Origin: G963664835 sp963664835
Lineage (GTDB): Bacteria > Chloroflexota > UBA6077 > FW602-bin22 > JBCLEL01
NCBI GenBank assembly: GCA_963664835.2
Contig: CAXXUG010000013.1
Location: forward strand, 248,001-312,000
Reading direction: 5' to 3'
Length of the DNA stretch: 64,000 bases
The stretch's first letter is position 1. Every line of letters starts with the position of its first letter. The translations under genes and the position numbers were made by a program. Below, piece after piece: positions 46,362 through 54,564 of the stretch. The notes under the pieces were generated by a model that worked only from the letters and a program-made list of their open reading frames with translations, did no database searches and was not told the origin of the DNA.

Positions 46362-46990
46362 GATTGGTACGAAAATGGCCTTCCTGCTAACTTCTTCTAA
46401 CTCATCCTCGTTCGTAGCCGGAAAAGAAGAATGTAGCGCGGGGGCTTGTCCCCCGCTGGGGCCGGGGGCGGGGCATGGCAGAATCCCCTGTGCGAATTCG
46501 CCGCATGAAACGGCAACTCCGGTTTTCATCCCTTGGTGTGCCGGCGTCAGCCGGGATGGGTGATTGGTACGAAAATGGATTTCCGGCGCCAACTTGCGTG
46601 GCCAACGACTCAATGAATAACAGCGACCGCGGATAATCGTGTGAGAACCCTGTAGGGCAGGGGCTTGTCCCCTGCCTGGGGAGGTGTGTGGCGCGAATGA
46701 CACACGAACACCTCCCCCAACTCGCATCGCCATTTTTCATTCCTTTGTGTGCCGGCGCAAGCCGGGATGGGCGATTGGTACGAAAATGGCCGGACTAGCT
46801 AACTTCCTCTCGACTGGGACTTCGTTTCCAGCCGGAAGTGGACATTGTAGGGCTGGGGCTTGTCCCCAGCCGCAGGCAGGTCAGTAGCCGAGCCTAGTTT
46901 CGAGCCCCCGTAGAGAAGTCCGACCAACCAGCACCCTGATTTTCCTTCCTTCGTGTGCCGGCGCAAGCCGGCCTGAGCGATTCGTATGAA
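46362..46990. repeat. Array of alternating type-A and type-B palindromic repeats
   Basis: The DUF3224/TIGR00300 gap contains three A units (46433-46457, 46652-46676, 46847-46871) and B units (half 46362-46380, then 46523-46578, 46735-46789, a decayed copy 46938-46990) in strict alternation. A is GTAGsGCnGGGGCTTGTCCCCnGCC. The bases beside the GGGG/CCCC stem change in pairs between copies. B is TTTTCATnCCTTnGTGTGCCGGCG, then AAGCCGGGATGGG, GATTGGTACGAAAATGG. Spacers between B and A also share sequence (CTAACTTCTTCTAACTC). No transposase is seen, so these resemble MITE/REP-like elements. Confidence 0.88.
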
Positions 46991-47037
46991 CTCCACCGCT
47001 AATAACGGCCTACGAATGACCTGCCGCCCGCCTCAAG

Positions 47038-48276
47038 CTAGTCCGAATTCGCGCCCAACTCATCGAGCAACTCCCGCAAAAATCCACCCACGTCCATCAC
47101 AAGACCGATGCTCTGGAAGCTACCGCGGTCCACCAGCTTGGTCAACGCTGCCGGATTGATGTCTACCGACACCGTGTGGACATGAGCCGGCAGCAAGTTA
47201 CCCATCGCGATCGAGTGCAGCATCGTCGACAGCATCAACGCGACCTTGATGTTGTCCCTGGCATGCTCGCGCATAGCCTTCTGGGCCTCCAAGACGTCGG
47301 TTATCACGTCCGGCAGCGGTCCATCGTCCCGAATTGAGCCGGCCAAGACGAACTCTACGTCGTTCTTCACGCACTCGAACATAATCCCTTCGGTCAAAAT
47401 CCCGGTCTCGACCGCCTTCGCGATACTCCCGGCCGCTCTGATCGTGTTGATCGCCCTCAGGTGGTGCTCGTGTCCGGTATCGGGCTGTTGTCCGCCCTCC
47501 AAGGGAACTCCCAGAGATGTTCCGAGCAATGACGCTTCGATATCGTGAGCGGCAAGCGCGTTACCCGCCAGCAGGACGTCCACGTAGCCGGCGCGGATGA
47601 GCCTGCACAAATAATCCCTGGACGCGGTGTGTACGATCGCCGGGCCGGCCACCACGGCGATCTTGCCGCCCTCAGTCTTCGCCTCTTTGATCCAGATTCC
47701 AGATTCCTTTATGGCCAGCGAACGAGGCTTCTCGCTCGATATCGTGCTGCCCATGAATCCGAACAGTGGCGATGGGCCTCTCGACCGCTCGAGTGGCACG
47801 ATCCGTATGCCCTTGTGTCCTACCACCACCTGATCGCCGGCCCTGAGATCATATGCCGGCGCACACTCGGCCCGGTCGTCCGCCACTCTGATGACGCAGT
47901 CCATTTCCGGATGGTCGACCTCTACCCAAGCGCCCTCGAGCCTGATCAAGGTATCGAGATTGGTGGTCGAGTAGAACCCCTCCGGCAAGACGCCATCCGC
48001 CGGGCAGCTTCCCAACTCAACGTCGTCTATCGCAATCGGCAACGCCCCGTGCACTTGAACAGCGGTCAAGGCGCGCGACAGACGCTCCTGGCTCGGGGCC
48101 AAGATCTCAATCCGCGCGTGGCTAGGATCGGTCTTGTGCTTGCCCACGTCGAGCGACTCAATAGAGAAGTCGCACCCAAGATCCATCAGCTCGTCCAGGA
48201 TCCTCGGCAGGATCAGCGAATCGATAATATGCCCGCGCACTTCTACAACGTGGGAATACGGTCCTGTTGTTGCCAA
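47038..48276 (-). CDS. TIGR00300/COG1915 family protein, possible ornithine-related enzyme
   Basis: A 412-residue protein of the LOR/SDH conserved-domain family: VEVRGHIIDSLILPRILDEL start, SHARIEI, LPEGFYSTTN, ECAPAYDLRAGDQVVVGHKGIRI and VLLAGNALAAHDIE. Family members in archaea and the C-terminal domain of cyanobacterial AgrE/ArgZ have been linked to ornithine cyclodeaminase activity (recalled literature, not checked). The Rossmann-like C-terminal half fits an NAD cofactor. TTG 48276 with AAGGACA upstream is the start. It may connect arginine or ornithine degradation with the arg genes elsewhere in the window. Confidence 0.78.
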   Translation of the reverse strand: MATTGPYSHVVEVRGHIIDSLILPRILDELMDLGCDFSIESLDVGKHKTDPSHARIEILAPSQERLSRALTAVQVHGALPIAIDDVELGSCPADGVLPEGFYSTTNLDTLIRLEGAWVEVDHPEMDCVIRVADDRAECAPAYDLRAGDQVVVGHKGIRIVPLERSRGPSPLFGFMGSTISSEKPRSLAIKESGIWIKEAKTEGGKIAVVAGPAIVHTASRDYLCRLIRAGYVDVLLAGNALAAHDIEASLLGTSLGVPLEGGQQPDTGHEHHLRAINTIRAAGSIAKAVETGILTEGIMFECVKNDVEFVLAGSIRDDGPLPDVITDVLEAQKAMREHARDNIKVALMLSTMLHSIAMGNLLPAHVHTVSVDINPAALTKLVDRGSFQSIGLVMDVGGFLRELLDELGANSD

Positions 48277-48518
48277 TTGCCGGTGTCCTTTCAGCCGTCC
48301 GGGCCCTGGGGCCGGCTCCCTTTATCGTGGGAGCGCAATGATCATGATAAGGGAAAGTCCTGGCCCGGATAGTAGCGACGGCCGTTTCGCCATGTCAAAT
48401 TCAAGGTGTACTCCCGGCGTTAGTCTCCCCCCAGGAACGCAGCCTTTCCCGCGCTAGGAAAACCGGTCGATTTCGGCTATCCTGAGACTGGTTGCCAGGT
48501 ACAAGCACCTGTTCCCGT

Positions 48519-48860
48519 ATGGCCTCAAAAAACGCAGCCGTTTCCAGGCGGTTGTCTGTCTTTCCGAATGAGGTGGCAGCGCCAGTGCGCTTCTATTCCC
48601 CGCTGATCGGGCTAGTTACCCAGGTCGGTCTGATGATCATCGCCGGGATCATCGTCGGCCTGCTTCTCGGACTCTGGATCGACGATCAGCTTGGCAGCCG
48701 GCCTCTGTTCACTCTTGTGCTATCATTGATCGGCACTGTCGCCGGATCGTTCAGCGCCATCAGAGTAACGACGAAGACGTTTGAACGGGTCATACAGACT
48801 AATAAACCGCCGGTCAAACCTGAGGAATCATCAGATGATTCCAATCAGAAACCGGCTTAA
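48519..48860 (+). CDS. AtpZ/AtpI-family ATP synthase accessory protein
   Basis: A 113-residue membrane protein from ATG 48519 (frame to 48492), with two hydrophobic segments (VTQVGLMIIAGIIVGLLLGLWID, written in parts, and LFTLVLSLIGTVAGSFSA) joined by a short DDQLGS turn. This hairpin is the AtpZ/AtpI pattern, which helps c-ring assembly or magnesium uptake. It is the first gene of the atp set, 14 bases before atpB. Confidence 0.78.
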   Translation: MASKNAAVSRRLSVFPNEVAAPVRFYSPLIGLVTQVGLMIIAGIIVGLLLGLWIDDQLGSRPLFTLVLSLIGTVAGSFSAIRVTTKTFERVIQTNKPPVKPEESSDDSNQKPA

Positions 48861-48874
48861 GGAATGCAAGCGCG

Positions 48875-49756
48875 ATGAATGAAGGGGCTGAACAGCCAGC
48901 CCGGAGCAAGGTCGGCGTGTACGTCGCCATAGGCGCAACGCTGGCCCTGATACTCTTCGGCATTTTCGGACCCATAAAGGGTCAAGAGCCGCACGTCCAA
49001 CTATCCGCCGAAGTACTTTTCAAAATTGGCGGATTCAATCTAACGAACACGATGATCGGGTCATGGATGTCCATGATTCTTCTGATCGTCTTCTTCGTCA
49101 TAGCCTCCCGGCGTGTCCGAATGATCCCGGGAGGACTGCAGAACTTCGTAGAGTTTCTCTTCGAGGCGCTGCTCAACTTTGCCGAGTTGGTGGCCGGCCC
49201 TGAGCGCGCCCGCAAGTTCTTCTCCATCGCCGCGACGTTCTTCCTATTCATAATCGTCTCGAATTGGCTCGGACTCATGCCCGGATTCGGCCCCATCGGC
49301 ATATATCACGATGACGGAAAAGGCCATCTCGTCTTTGCGCCCCTGTTTCGAGCCGCTACCACCGATCTGAACGTCACACTCGGACTTGCTCTCATTTCCG
49401 TTGCGCTGACTCAGGTTTACGGCGTCCAGGCGTTGGGTTTCTTCAGCTACCTGGGCCGGTTCTTGAACTTCCGGCGCGGACTCATTCCGGCGCTCGTTGG
49501 CCTGTTGGAGATTGTCAGCGAGACCGCCAAGCTGATCTCATTCAGCTTCCGACTTTTTGGTAACATATTCGCCGGCGAGGTGCTGCTGGTAGTGGTCGCC
49601 TCCCTGATACCGCTGGTTGTGGTAGTTCCGTTCTACGGACTGGAAGTGATAGTAGGTTTCTTCCAAGCGTTCGTGTTTGCCGCCCTGACACTCATATTCA
49701 TGAGTATCGCGACGACGAGTCACGATGACCATCACGAAGAGCACGCTGAATCCTAG
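48875..49756 (+). CDS. atpB: ATP synthase F0 subunit a
   Basis: A 293-residue membrane protein with six to seven hydrophobic segments. The essential arginine is in the C-terminal SFRLFGNIFAGE, and SETAKLISF precedes it. NWLGLMPGFGPIG marks the middle. Subunit a forms the proton half-channels beside the c-ring. Placed between atpZ and atpE as usual. Confidence 0.93.
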   Translation: MNEGAEQPARSKVGVYVAIGATLALILFGIFGPIKGQEPHVQLSAEVLFKIGGFNLTNTMIGSWMSMILLIVFFVIASRRVRMIPGGLQNFVEFLFEALLNFAELVAGPERARKFFSIAATFFLFIIVSNWLGLMPGFGPIGIYHDDGKGHLVFAPLFRAATTDLNVTLGLALISVALTQVYGVQALGFFSYLGRFLNFRRGLIPALVGLLEIVSETAKLISFSFRLFGNIFAGEVLLVVVASLIPLVVVVPFYGLEVIVGFFQAFVFAALTLIFMSIATTSHDDHHEEHAES

Positions 49757-49873
49757 ATTTCATGCGCCAACTCGACCAAACCGAAGTCAACCGCCGGCTG
49801 TGCAAGTCGGCGGGGACTGATTCGAAAAGCAAAAACTAATTTCACGCCAATCACGGCGGAAGGGAGACTCTGA

Positions 49874-50101
49874 GTGGAAGAAGAGGCAGCCAGATTAATC
49901 GGTGCCGGCATAGCAATAGGCTTGGGCGCCCTCGGTCCCGGCATTGGCATTGGCCTATTGGTTAGCAAGGCTATGGAGGCTCTGGGACGCAATCCTGAGG
50001 CCCAGCCGGTGATCACACCAAATATGATCACGGGTATCGTCTTTACCGAAGCTATCGCAATCTATGCTCTCGTGGTGGCGCTGATCGTAAAGTTCGTCTA
50101 G
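49874..50101 (+). CDS. atpE: ATP synthase F0 subunit c
   Basis: A 75-residue hairpin. The first helix carries GLGALGPGIGIGLLV and the loop GRNPEAQP; the second has the ion-binding glutamate in TGIVFTEAIAIYAL. The Q and S/T residues that mark sodium-binding rings are replaced by Ile and Ala, so proton use is likely. GTG 49874 has GGAAGGGAG upstream. A 231-base gap separates it from atpF, unusually long for this operon. Confidence 0.94.
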   Translation: MEEEAARLIGAGIAIGLGALGPGIGIGLLVSKAMEALGRNPEAQPVITPNMITGIVFTEAIAIYALVVALIVKFV

Positions 50102-50332
50102 GTCATTGGCGTCAACCTGGCGCGAATGGCCCGATCGCCCATTTGAGTCGAGGACTTGGCAGCTTTCGCGATTGCGTTAGCCGGCCCAGTGTCGAAAGGC
50201 TCTTGCTGCTTACCGGGCACACCAGCGTCTGAGCGATAATCGTCGCCTTTCGGCGCCTGAGGGGGTCCAAAGACTCTCAGAATGAAATCAAATAACCGAA
50301 AAATGCTCAATTGTTCCTGCAGAGGTAATTAG

Positions 50333-50833
50333 TTGGAAGGTTTGGGAATCAACTGGCAAGGTCTGGTAGTACAGATCGTCAACGTTGCGATCCTGTTTTA
50401 CTTGCTCCGCAGGTTCGCCTACAAACCATTCCTCGGCATACTCGAAAGGCGAGCGGAGAAGGTCCGCGAGAGCGTGACCCGTGCCGAGGAGATTCAGAAA
50501 CAGGCGGAGGCGTCCGAGCAAGAGTTCGCCTCCCGGATCCAGGAGGCCCGCCGGCAGGGCCAGGAGATCGTCAACCAGGCCAATCAGACAGCCGAGCGAA
50601 TCCGTGCCGATGCACAGGAGCGTGCCCGCAATGAGGCGGACGAGTTCTTGCGGCGGGCCCGTGGGGAGATCACCCAGGAACGCTCGCGCGCTCTTAGTGA
50701 GTTGCGTCAGCAGACCGCCGACTTGGCGATTCTCGCCGCGACTCAGGTTGTTCGAGAGTCATTGGACACTGACGCCCATCGCCGAATCGTCGAGCGAGTC
50801 CTGGCCGAGTCCAGCGATCCGAAGCTGAACTGA
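50333..50833 (+). CDS. atpF: ATP synthase F0 subunit b
   Basis: A 166-residue peripheral stalk protein: one N-terminal membrane segment (LVVQIVNVAILFYLLRRF) and a long charged helix rich in Glu, Arg and Gln with AEASEQEFASRIQEAR-type repeats. TTG 50333 has AGAGGT 6 bases upstream. It links subunit a to delta. Between it and atpH lies a MazG-like gene. Confidence 0.92.
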   Translation: MEGLGINWQGLVVQIVNVAILFYLLRRFAYKPFLGILERRAEKVRESVTRAEEIQKQAEASEQEFASRIQEARRQGQEIVNQANQTAERIRADAQERARNEADEFLRRARGEITQERSRALSELRQQTADLAILAATQVVRESLDTDAHRRIVERVLAESSDPKLN

Positions 50834-50968
50834 ACAGCCGATCGGTAAAGCCGGGCACTTGGATCCATCGTCGGCTCCTAGAGATTGAGGCGGTTCCAGT
50901 TGGTATGACGCAAACTTGGGCCGCAGTAGTCTGCAATTCGGCTGTAATCTGCACCGAGGATCGGGTGT

Positions 50969-51277
50969 GTGGCTGAGCTAGGCGATCTTCAGAAAGCGGT
51001 ATCAATCGCCAGAGTCAATCGAGGGTTCGTAACCGACCCCATAAAGTTGCAACTTCTCCTCTCAGAGGAGATTGGAGAAATGGCCTCAGAAATCAAGAAG
51101 CTATGGTCCAAGAATTACGGTGAGTTCGACAGGGATCGGCTCAAAGACGAGATTGCGGATGCATTCGTGTTACTCGCAGCCATAGCGGACAAGTTCGAAG
51201 TCGACATCGAGCAGGCGGTTGCCGAAAAGTTCTTCAAAAAGGACGCTCTCAGGGAGTGGAAATCAGCGTTAAAATGA
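50969..51277 (+). CDS. MazG-like nucleotide pyrophosphohydrolase
   Basis: A 102-residue all-alpha NTP-PPase of the MazG type. LSEEIGEMASEIKKLW supplies the EExxE metal motif and LKDEIADAFVLLAAIADKF the ExxD motif, so the active site looks intact. It would hydrolyse a (d)NTP to the monophosphate. GTG 50969 has GAGGATC upstream. Its place within the ATP synthase genes, between atpF and atpH and with 135 and 156 base spacers, is unusual. Confidence 0.83.
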   Translation: MAELGDLQKAVSIARVNRGFVTDPIKLQLLLSEEIGEMASEIKKLWSKNYGEFDRDRLKDEIADAFVLLAAIADKFEVDIEQAVAEKFFKKDALREWKSALK

Positions 51278-51433
51278 ATAGACTCGAATACCCTGAAATA
51301 AGTTGATAAGCCTAGAACAAACTGTGAACCCAACCCAAGTCGAAGTTCCGCCGCCACCTACCGTCCATCTACGTGCTCCAACTGGGCTTTCCGATGTCGA
51401 GAAGTCTCATATTTCAAACAACGAGAGCCCTCG

Positions 51434-51967
51434 ATGAACGGCGGTAGAGTAGCTCGCCGGTACGCCCAGGCCGCGTTCGACATTGCCCTTGATCAAAATA
51501 CGCTCGATGACTGGCAGTCCGACCTGAACCTGTTCAGCCAGGTGCTGTCGGACGCCGCCTTGTCGGGGTCGCTCGAAAGTGGTCGCATCCCGGTTGACGA
51601 AAAACGACGAATCCTTGACTCGGCATTTGGCGAGTTGGCCGACCTTAGACGCAATTTCCTGCTCCTGCTGGCCATCCGCAGGAGGCTCTCCCACGTCGGA
51701 GAGATCGCCGGCGAGTTCAGCCGGCTGGTGAACGAGCACCGTCGAATCTCACTGGCCAAGGTTACGACCGCGGTCCCGCTCGACGAAGAGCGCCGCGAAC
51801 TGGTGCGCGAATGGTTGGCGAATGCCACCGATAGCAGCGTGAACTTGGACGAGACAGTCGATGAGAGTATTCTCGGCGGAGTCGTTGTCCAAATAGGTGA
51901 CCGGCGATTCATCGCCAGCCTGGTCGATCAACTTGAAGCTCTCAAAGAGCGGATGAGCTTGGCATGA
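51434..51967 (+). CDS. atpH: ATP synthase F1 subunit delta
   Basis: A 177-residue OSCP/delta protein: RRYAQAAFDIALDQN-type start (VARRYAQAAFDIAL), RRNFLLLLAIRRRL in the middle and the C-terminal LVDQLEALKERM. It joins the catalytic head to the b subunits. Spacing to atpA is 117 bases. Fully in frame. Confidence 0.92.
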   Translation: MNGGRVARRYAQAAFDIALDQNTLDDWQSDLNLFSQVLSDAALSGSLESGRIPVDEKRRILDSAFGELADLRRNFLLLLAIRRRLSHVGEIAGEFSRLVNEHRRISLAKVTTAVPLDEERRELVREWLANATDSSVNLDETVDESILGGVVVQIGDRRFIASLVDQLEALKERMSLA

Positions 51968-52084
51968 CCGGGAGCGACGGCCACCGAAGTAGTGTATCTT
52001 TCGTTCGAACAAATGACTTCTGGCACAGACAAGACTTGAATGCACCTGAAATCCTCTCGCTAGGGAAGTGGATAGGAGGACAAT

Positions 52085-53593
52085 ATGGCGGTTAGAGCAG
52101 ACGAGATTAGCTCTCTTCTTAAGCAACAGATCGAGAACTTCGGCCAGGTTGTGTCCGTCGTTGACGTGGGTACGGTCATCGAAGTTCACGACGGCATAGC
52201 TCAGGTCCACGGCTTGAGTGGCGTGATGGCCGGCGAGTTGGTCGAGTTCGGCGACGACACGATGGGACTCGCGCTCAACCTCGAAGAGGAGTCCGTCGGA
52301 GTCGTTCTCCTAGGCGAAGAAGCCGATATCAAGGAAGGCGACGAGGTCAAGACCACCGGTCGAATCGGCGACGTTCCAGTCGGCGACGAGATGTTGGGAC
52401 GGGTAGTCGATGCCCTCGGACAGCCTATTGACGGCAAGGGGCCGATCGCGACCACCGAGAGACTGCCGGTCGAGCGCATCGCGCCCAACGTCACCTCGCG
52501 TCAGGAGGTCGAGACGCCATTGCAGACCGGAATGATCGCGGTAGATTCCATGATCCCGATCGGACGGGGACAGCGCGAGCTGGTAATCGGCGACCGCCAG
52601 ACCGGCAAGAGCGCCCTGGTCATCGACGCGATCATCAACCAGCGTGACAGCGGCGTGAAGTGCATATACGTCGCCATCGGCCAAAAGGCCGGCAAGGTCG
52701 CACAGGTCGTTGCTCGTCTGGAGCAGGAAAACGCCCTCGATCACACGGTCATCGTAGCCGCCAACGCCACCGACTCCGCCGCTCTCCAGTACCTGGCGCC
52801 CTACTCCGGCTGCGCTATCGCCGAGTACTTCATGGAGAAAGGCGAGGACGCATTGGTCGTCTACGACGACCTGACCAAGCACGCCTGGGCATACAGGCAG
52901 ATTTCACTGCTTTTGCGCCGGCCCGCCGGCCGCGAAGCCTACCCCGGCGACGTGTTCTATCTCCATTCCAGGCTGCTGGAGCGAGCCGCCAAGCTCGATC
53001 AGGAGAACGGAGGCGGCAGCCTGACCGCGCTACCTATTATTGAGACCCAGGCCAATGACGTTTCCGCCTACATCCCGACGAACGTCATCTCGATAACCGA
53101 CGGCCAGATCTACCTGGAGTCCGACCTGTTCTACGCCGGCATTCGCCCGGCGATCAACGTCGGCCTGTCCGTCTCGCGAGTCGGCTCGAAGGCGCAAACA
53201 TCCGCGATGAAGAGCGTGGCCGGCCGGCTGCGCTTGGACTACGCTCAGTACCGCGAGTTGGCCGCGTTCGCCCAGTTCGGCACCGATCTCGACCGGGCAA
53301 CCCGCGCACAGCTCGATCGCGGCGTTCGAATCACCGAGGTGTTCAAACAGCTGCAATATCGGCCGATGGCCTTCCAGGACCAGGTCATTCTGCTCTACGC
53401 CGTGACCAATGGGTTGATGGACGACGTCGACGTCGACAAGATTGCCGCGCTCAAAGAGCAGTTTCTCAAGTACTTGGAGCTGAACAATCCGGAGATCGGG
53501 CAGGCGATTGCCAGCGATGGAAGACTCAACGACGACACCTCCAGTGGAATTGAATCGGCTATCGCCGCGTTCAAGCAGACTGGCACGCTTTGA
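52085..53593 (+). CDS. atpA: ATP synthase F1 subunit alpha
   Basis: A 502-residue regulatory subunit of the catalytic head. Walker A is GDRQTGKSALVID. The conserved SVSRVGSKAQ carries the arginine finger, and QTGMIAVDSMIPIGRGQREL marks the nucleotide domain. The alpha subunit has a Gln, not the catalytic Glu, at the key position. GGAGG lies 7 bases before ATG 52085. Confidence 0.96.
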   Translation: MAVRADEISSLLKQQIENFGQVVSVVDVGTVIEVHDGIAQVHGLSGVMAGELVEFGDDTMGLALNLEEESVGVVLLGEEADIKEGDEVKTTGRIGDVPVGDEMLGRVVDALGQPIDGKGPIATTERLPVERIAPNVTSRQEVETPLQTGMIAVDSMIPIGRGQRELVIGDRQTGKSALVIDAIINQRDSGVKCIYVAIGQKAGKVAQVVARLEQENALDHTVIVAANATDSAALQYLAPYSGCAIAEYFMEKGEDALVVYDDLTKHAWAYRQISLLLRRPAGREAYPGDVFYLHSRLLERAAKLDQENGGGSLTALPIIETQANDVSAYIPTNVISITDGQIYLESDLFYAGIRPAINVGLSVSRVGSKAQTSAMKSVAGRLRLDYAQYRELAAFAQFGTDLDRATRAQLDRGVRITEVFKQLQYRPMAFQDQVILLYAVTNGLMDDVDVDKIAALKEQFLKYLELNNPEIGQAIASDGRLNDDTSSGIESAIAAFKQTGTL

Positions 53594-53648
53594 ACCGCTA
53601 TGGAATCCGTCGGATCTAACGAACGTATCGCCCCGGGATCAAACTTGA

Positions 53649-54515
53649 ATGGCTAACACCAGAGAGCTAAGGCGCCGGATTCGCAGCGTCACGAACACGT
53701 CTCAGATAACCCGCGCGATGGAGATGGTGTCGGCGTCCAAGATGCGCCGTGCCCAGGAGATGATGTTCGCCGGCCGGCCCTACGCCGATCAGGTCGCGTC
53801 TCTCATCTCGGACATCTCTGCGTCTCTGGGCCCGCAGGACACGATCCATCCGCTGCTCGAGCGCCGGCCTGCGAACAAGATTGGCATCCTCCTGATAACG
53901 CCCGATCGGGGTCTGTGCGGCGCCCTTCCAGGAAATGTCATCAGGTTGGCCGAGCAAACCGTCGCGCAAGCCAAAGACTCCGCCCTGAGCTTTGTCACCG
54001 TAGGGCGAAAGGGCCGCACCTGGATGCTGCGACGGGGCTTCGAGGTGGTCGCCGACTTGAGCGGACTCAAGGACCGGCCATCTTTGCTCGAGATCCAACC
54101 GGCGGCGCAAGTGGCGATTAGCGGCTACACCGACGGTACATTCGACCGCGTAGACCTTGTCTACACCGATTTCATCTCGACTTCGAACCAACAGCCGCGA
54201 AGAAGGCAGTTGCTTCCAGCCGAAGTGCCGGAAGAATCCGACGAACGCCGGGGGGACTTTCTGTTCGAGCCGACGCCCTACGAGGTCCTGAGTCAGCTCC
54301 TGCCACGCTATATCGAGGTCCTCATCTATCAGGCGGTCCTAGAGGCGCAGGCCAGCGAGCACAGCGCCCGCATGATCGCGATGCACAATGCTACTGAAAA
54401 CGCGCGTGAGCTCGTTCAGGAGTTGACCCTCTCTTACAACAACGCCCGCCAGGCAAGCATCACGAACGAGATCCTCGAAATTGCGGCCGGCGCCGAGACG
54501 CTGCGCGATAGATAA
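53649..54515 (+). CDS. atpG: ATP synthase F1 subunit gamma
   Basis: A 288-residue central-stalk protein. Its terminal helices are recognised by RRRIRSVTNTSQITRAMEMVS, in parts, and MIAMHNATENARELVQELTLSYNNARQA, in parts. The middle TPDRGLCGALPGN is typical. It turns inside the alpha/beta ring. Confidence 0.94.
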   Translation: MANTRELRRRIRSVTNTSQITRAMEMVSASKMRRAQEMMFAGRPYADQVASLISDISASLGPQDTIHPLLERRPANKIGILLITPDRGLCGALPGNVIRLAEQTVAQAKDSALSFVTVGRKGRTWMLRRGFEVVADLSGLKDRPSLLEIQPAAQVAISGYTDGTFDRVDLVYTDFISTSNQQPRRRQLLPAEVPEESDERRGDFLFEPTPYEVLSQLLPRYIEVLIYQAVLEAQASEHSARMIAMHNATENARELVQELTLSYNNARQASITNEILEIAAGAETLRDR

Positions 54516-54564
54516 GTCCAACGGCCGTAATGGCCCAACATATGTCTGAAGAGTGGAGGTGGCA

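Noticed and set aside
46362..46990. CRISPR array in the repeat-rich gap
   Set aside because: Repeat units are of two kinds, palindromic, unevenly spaced by 80-220 bases and with related spacers. That is unlike uniform repeats of 24-37 bases with unique spacers.
50098..50310. 70-residue minus-strand frame between atpE and atpF
   Set aside because: Opposite to the operon, no recognised family and no clear ribosome site; kept only as an observation about the gap.
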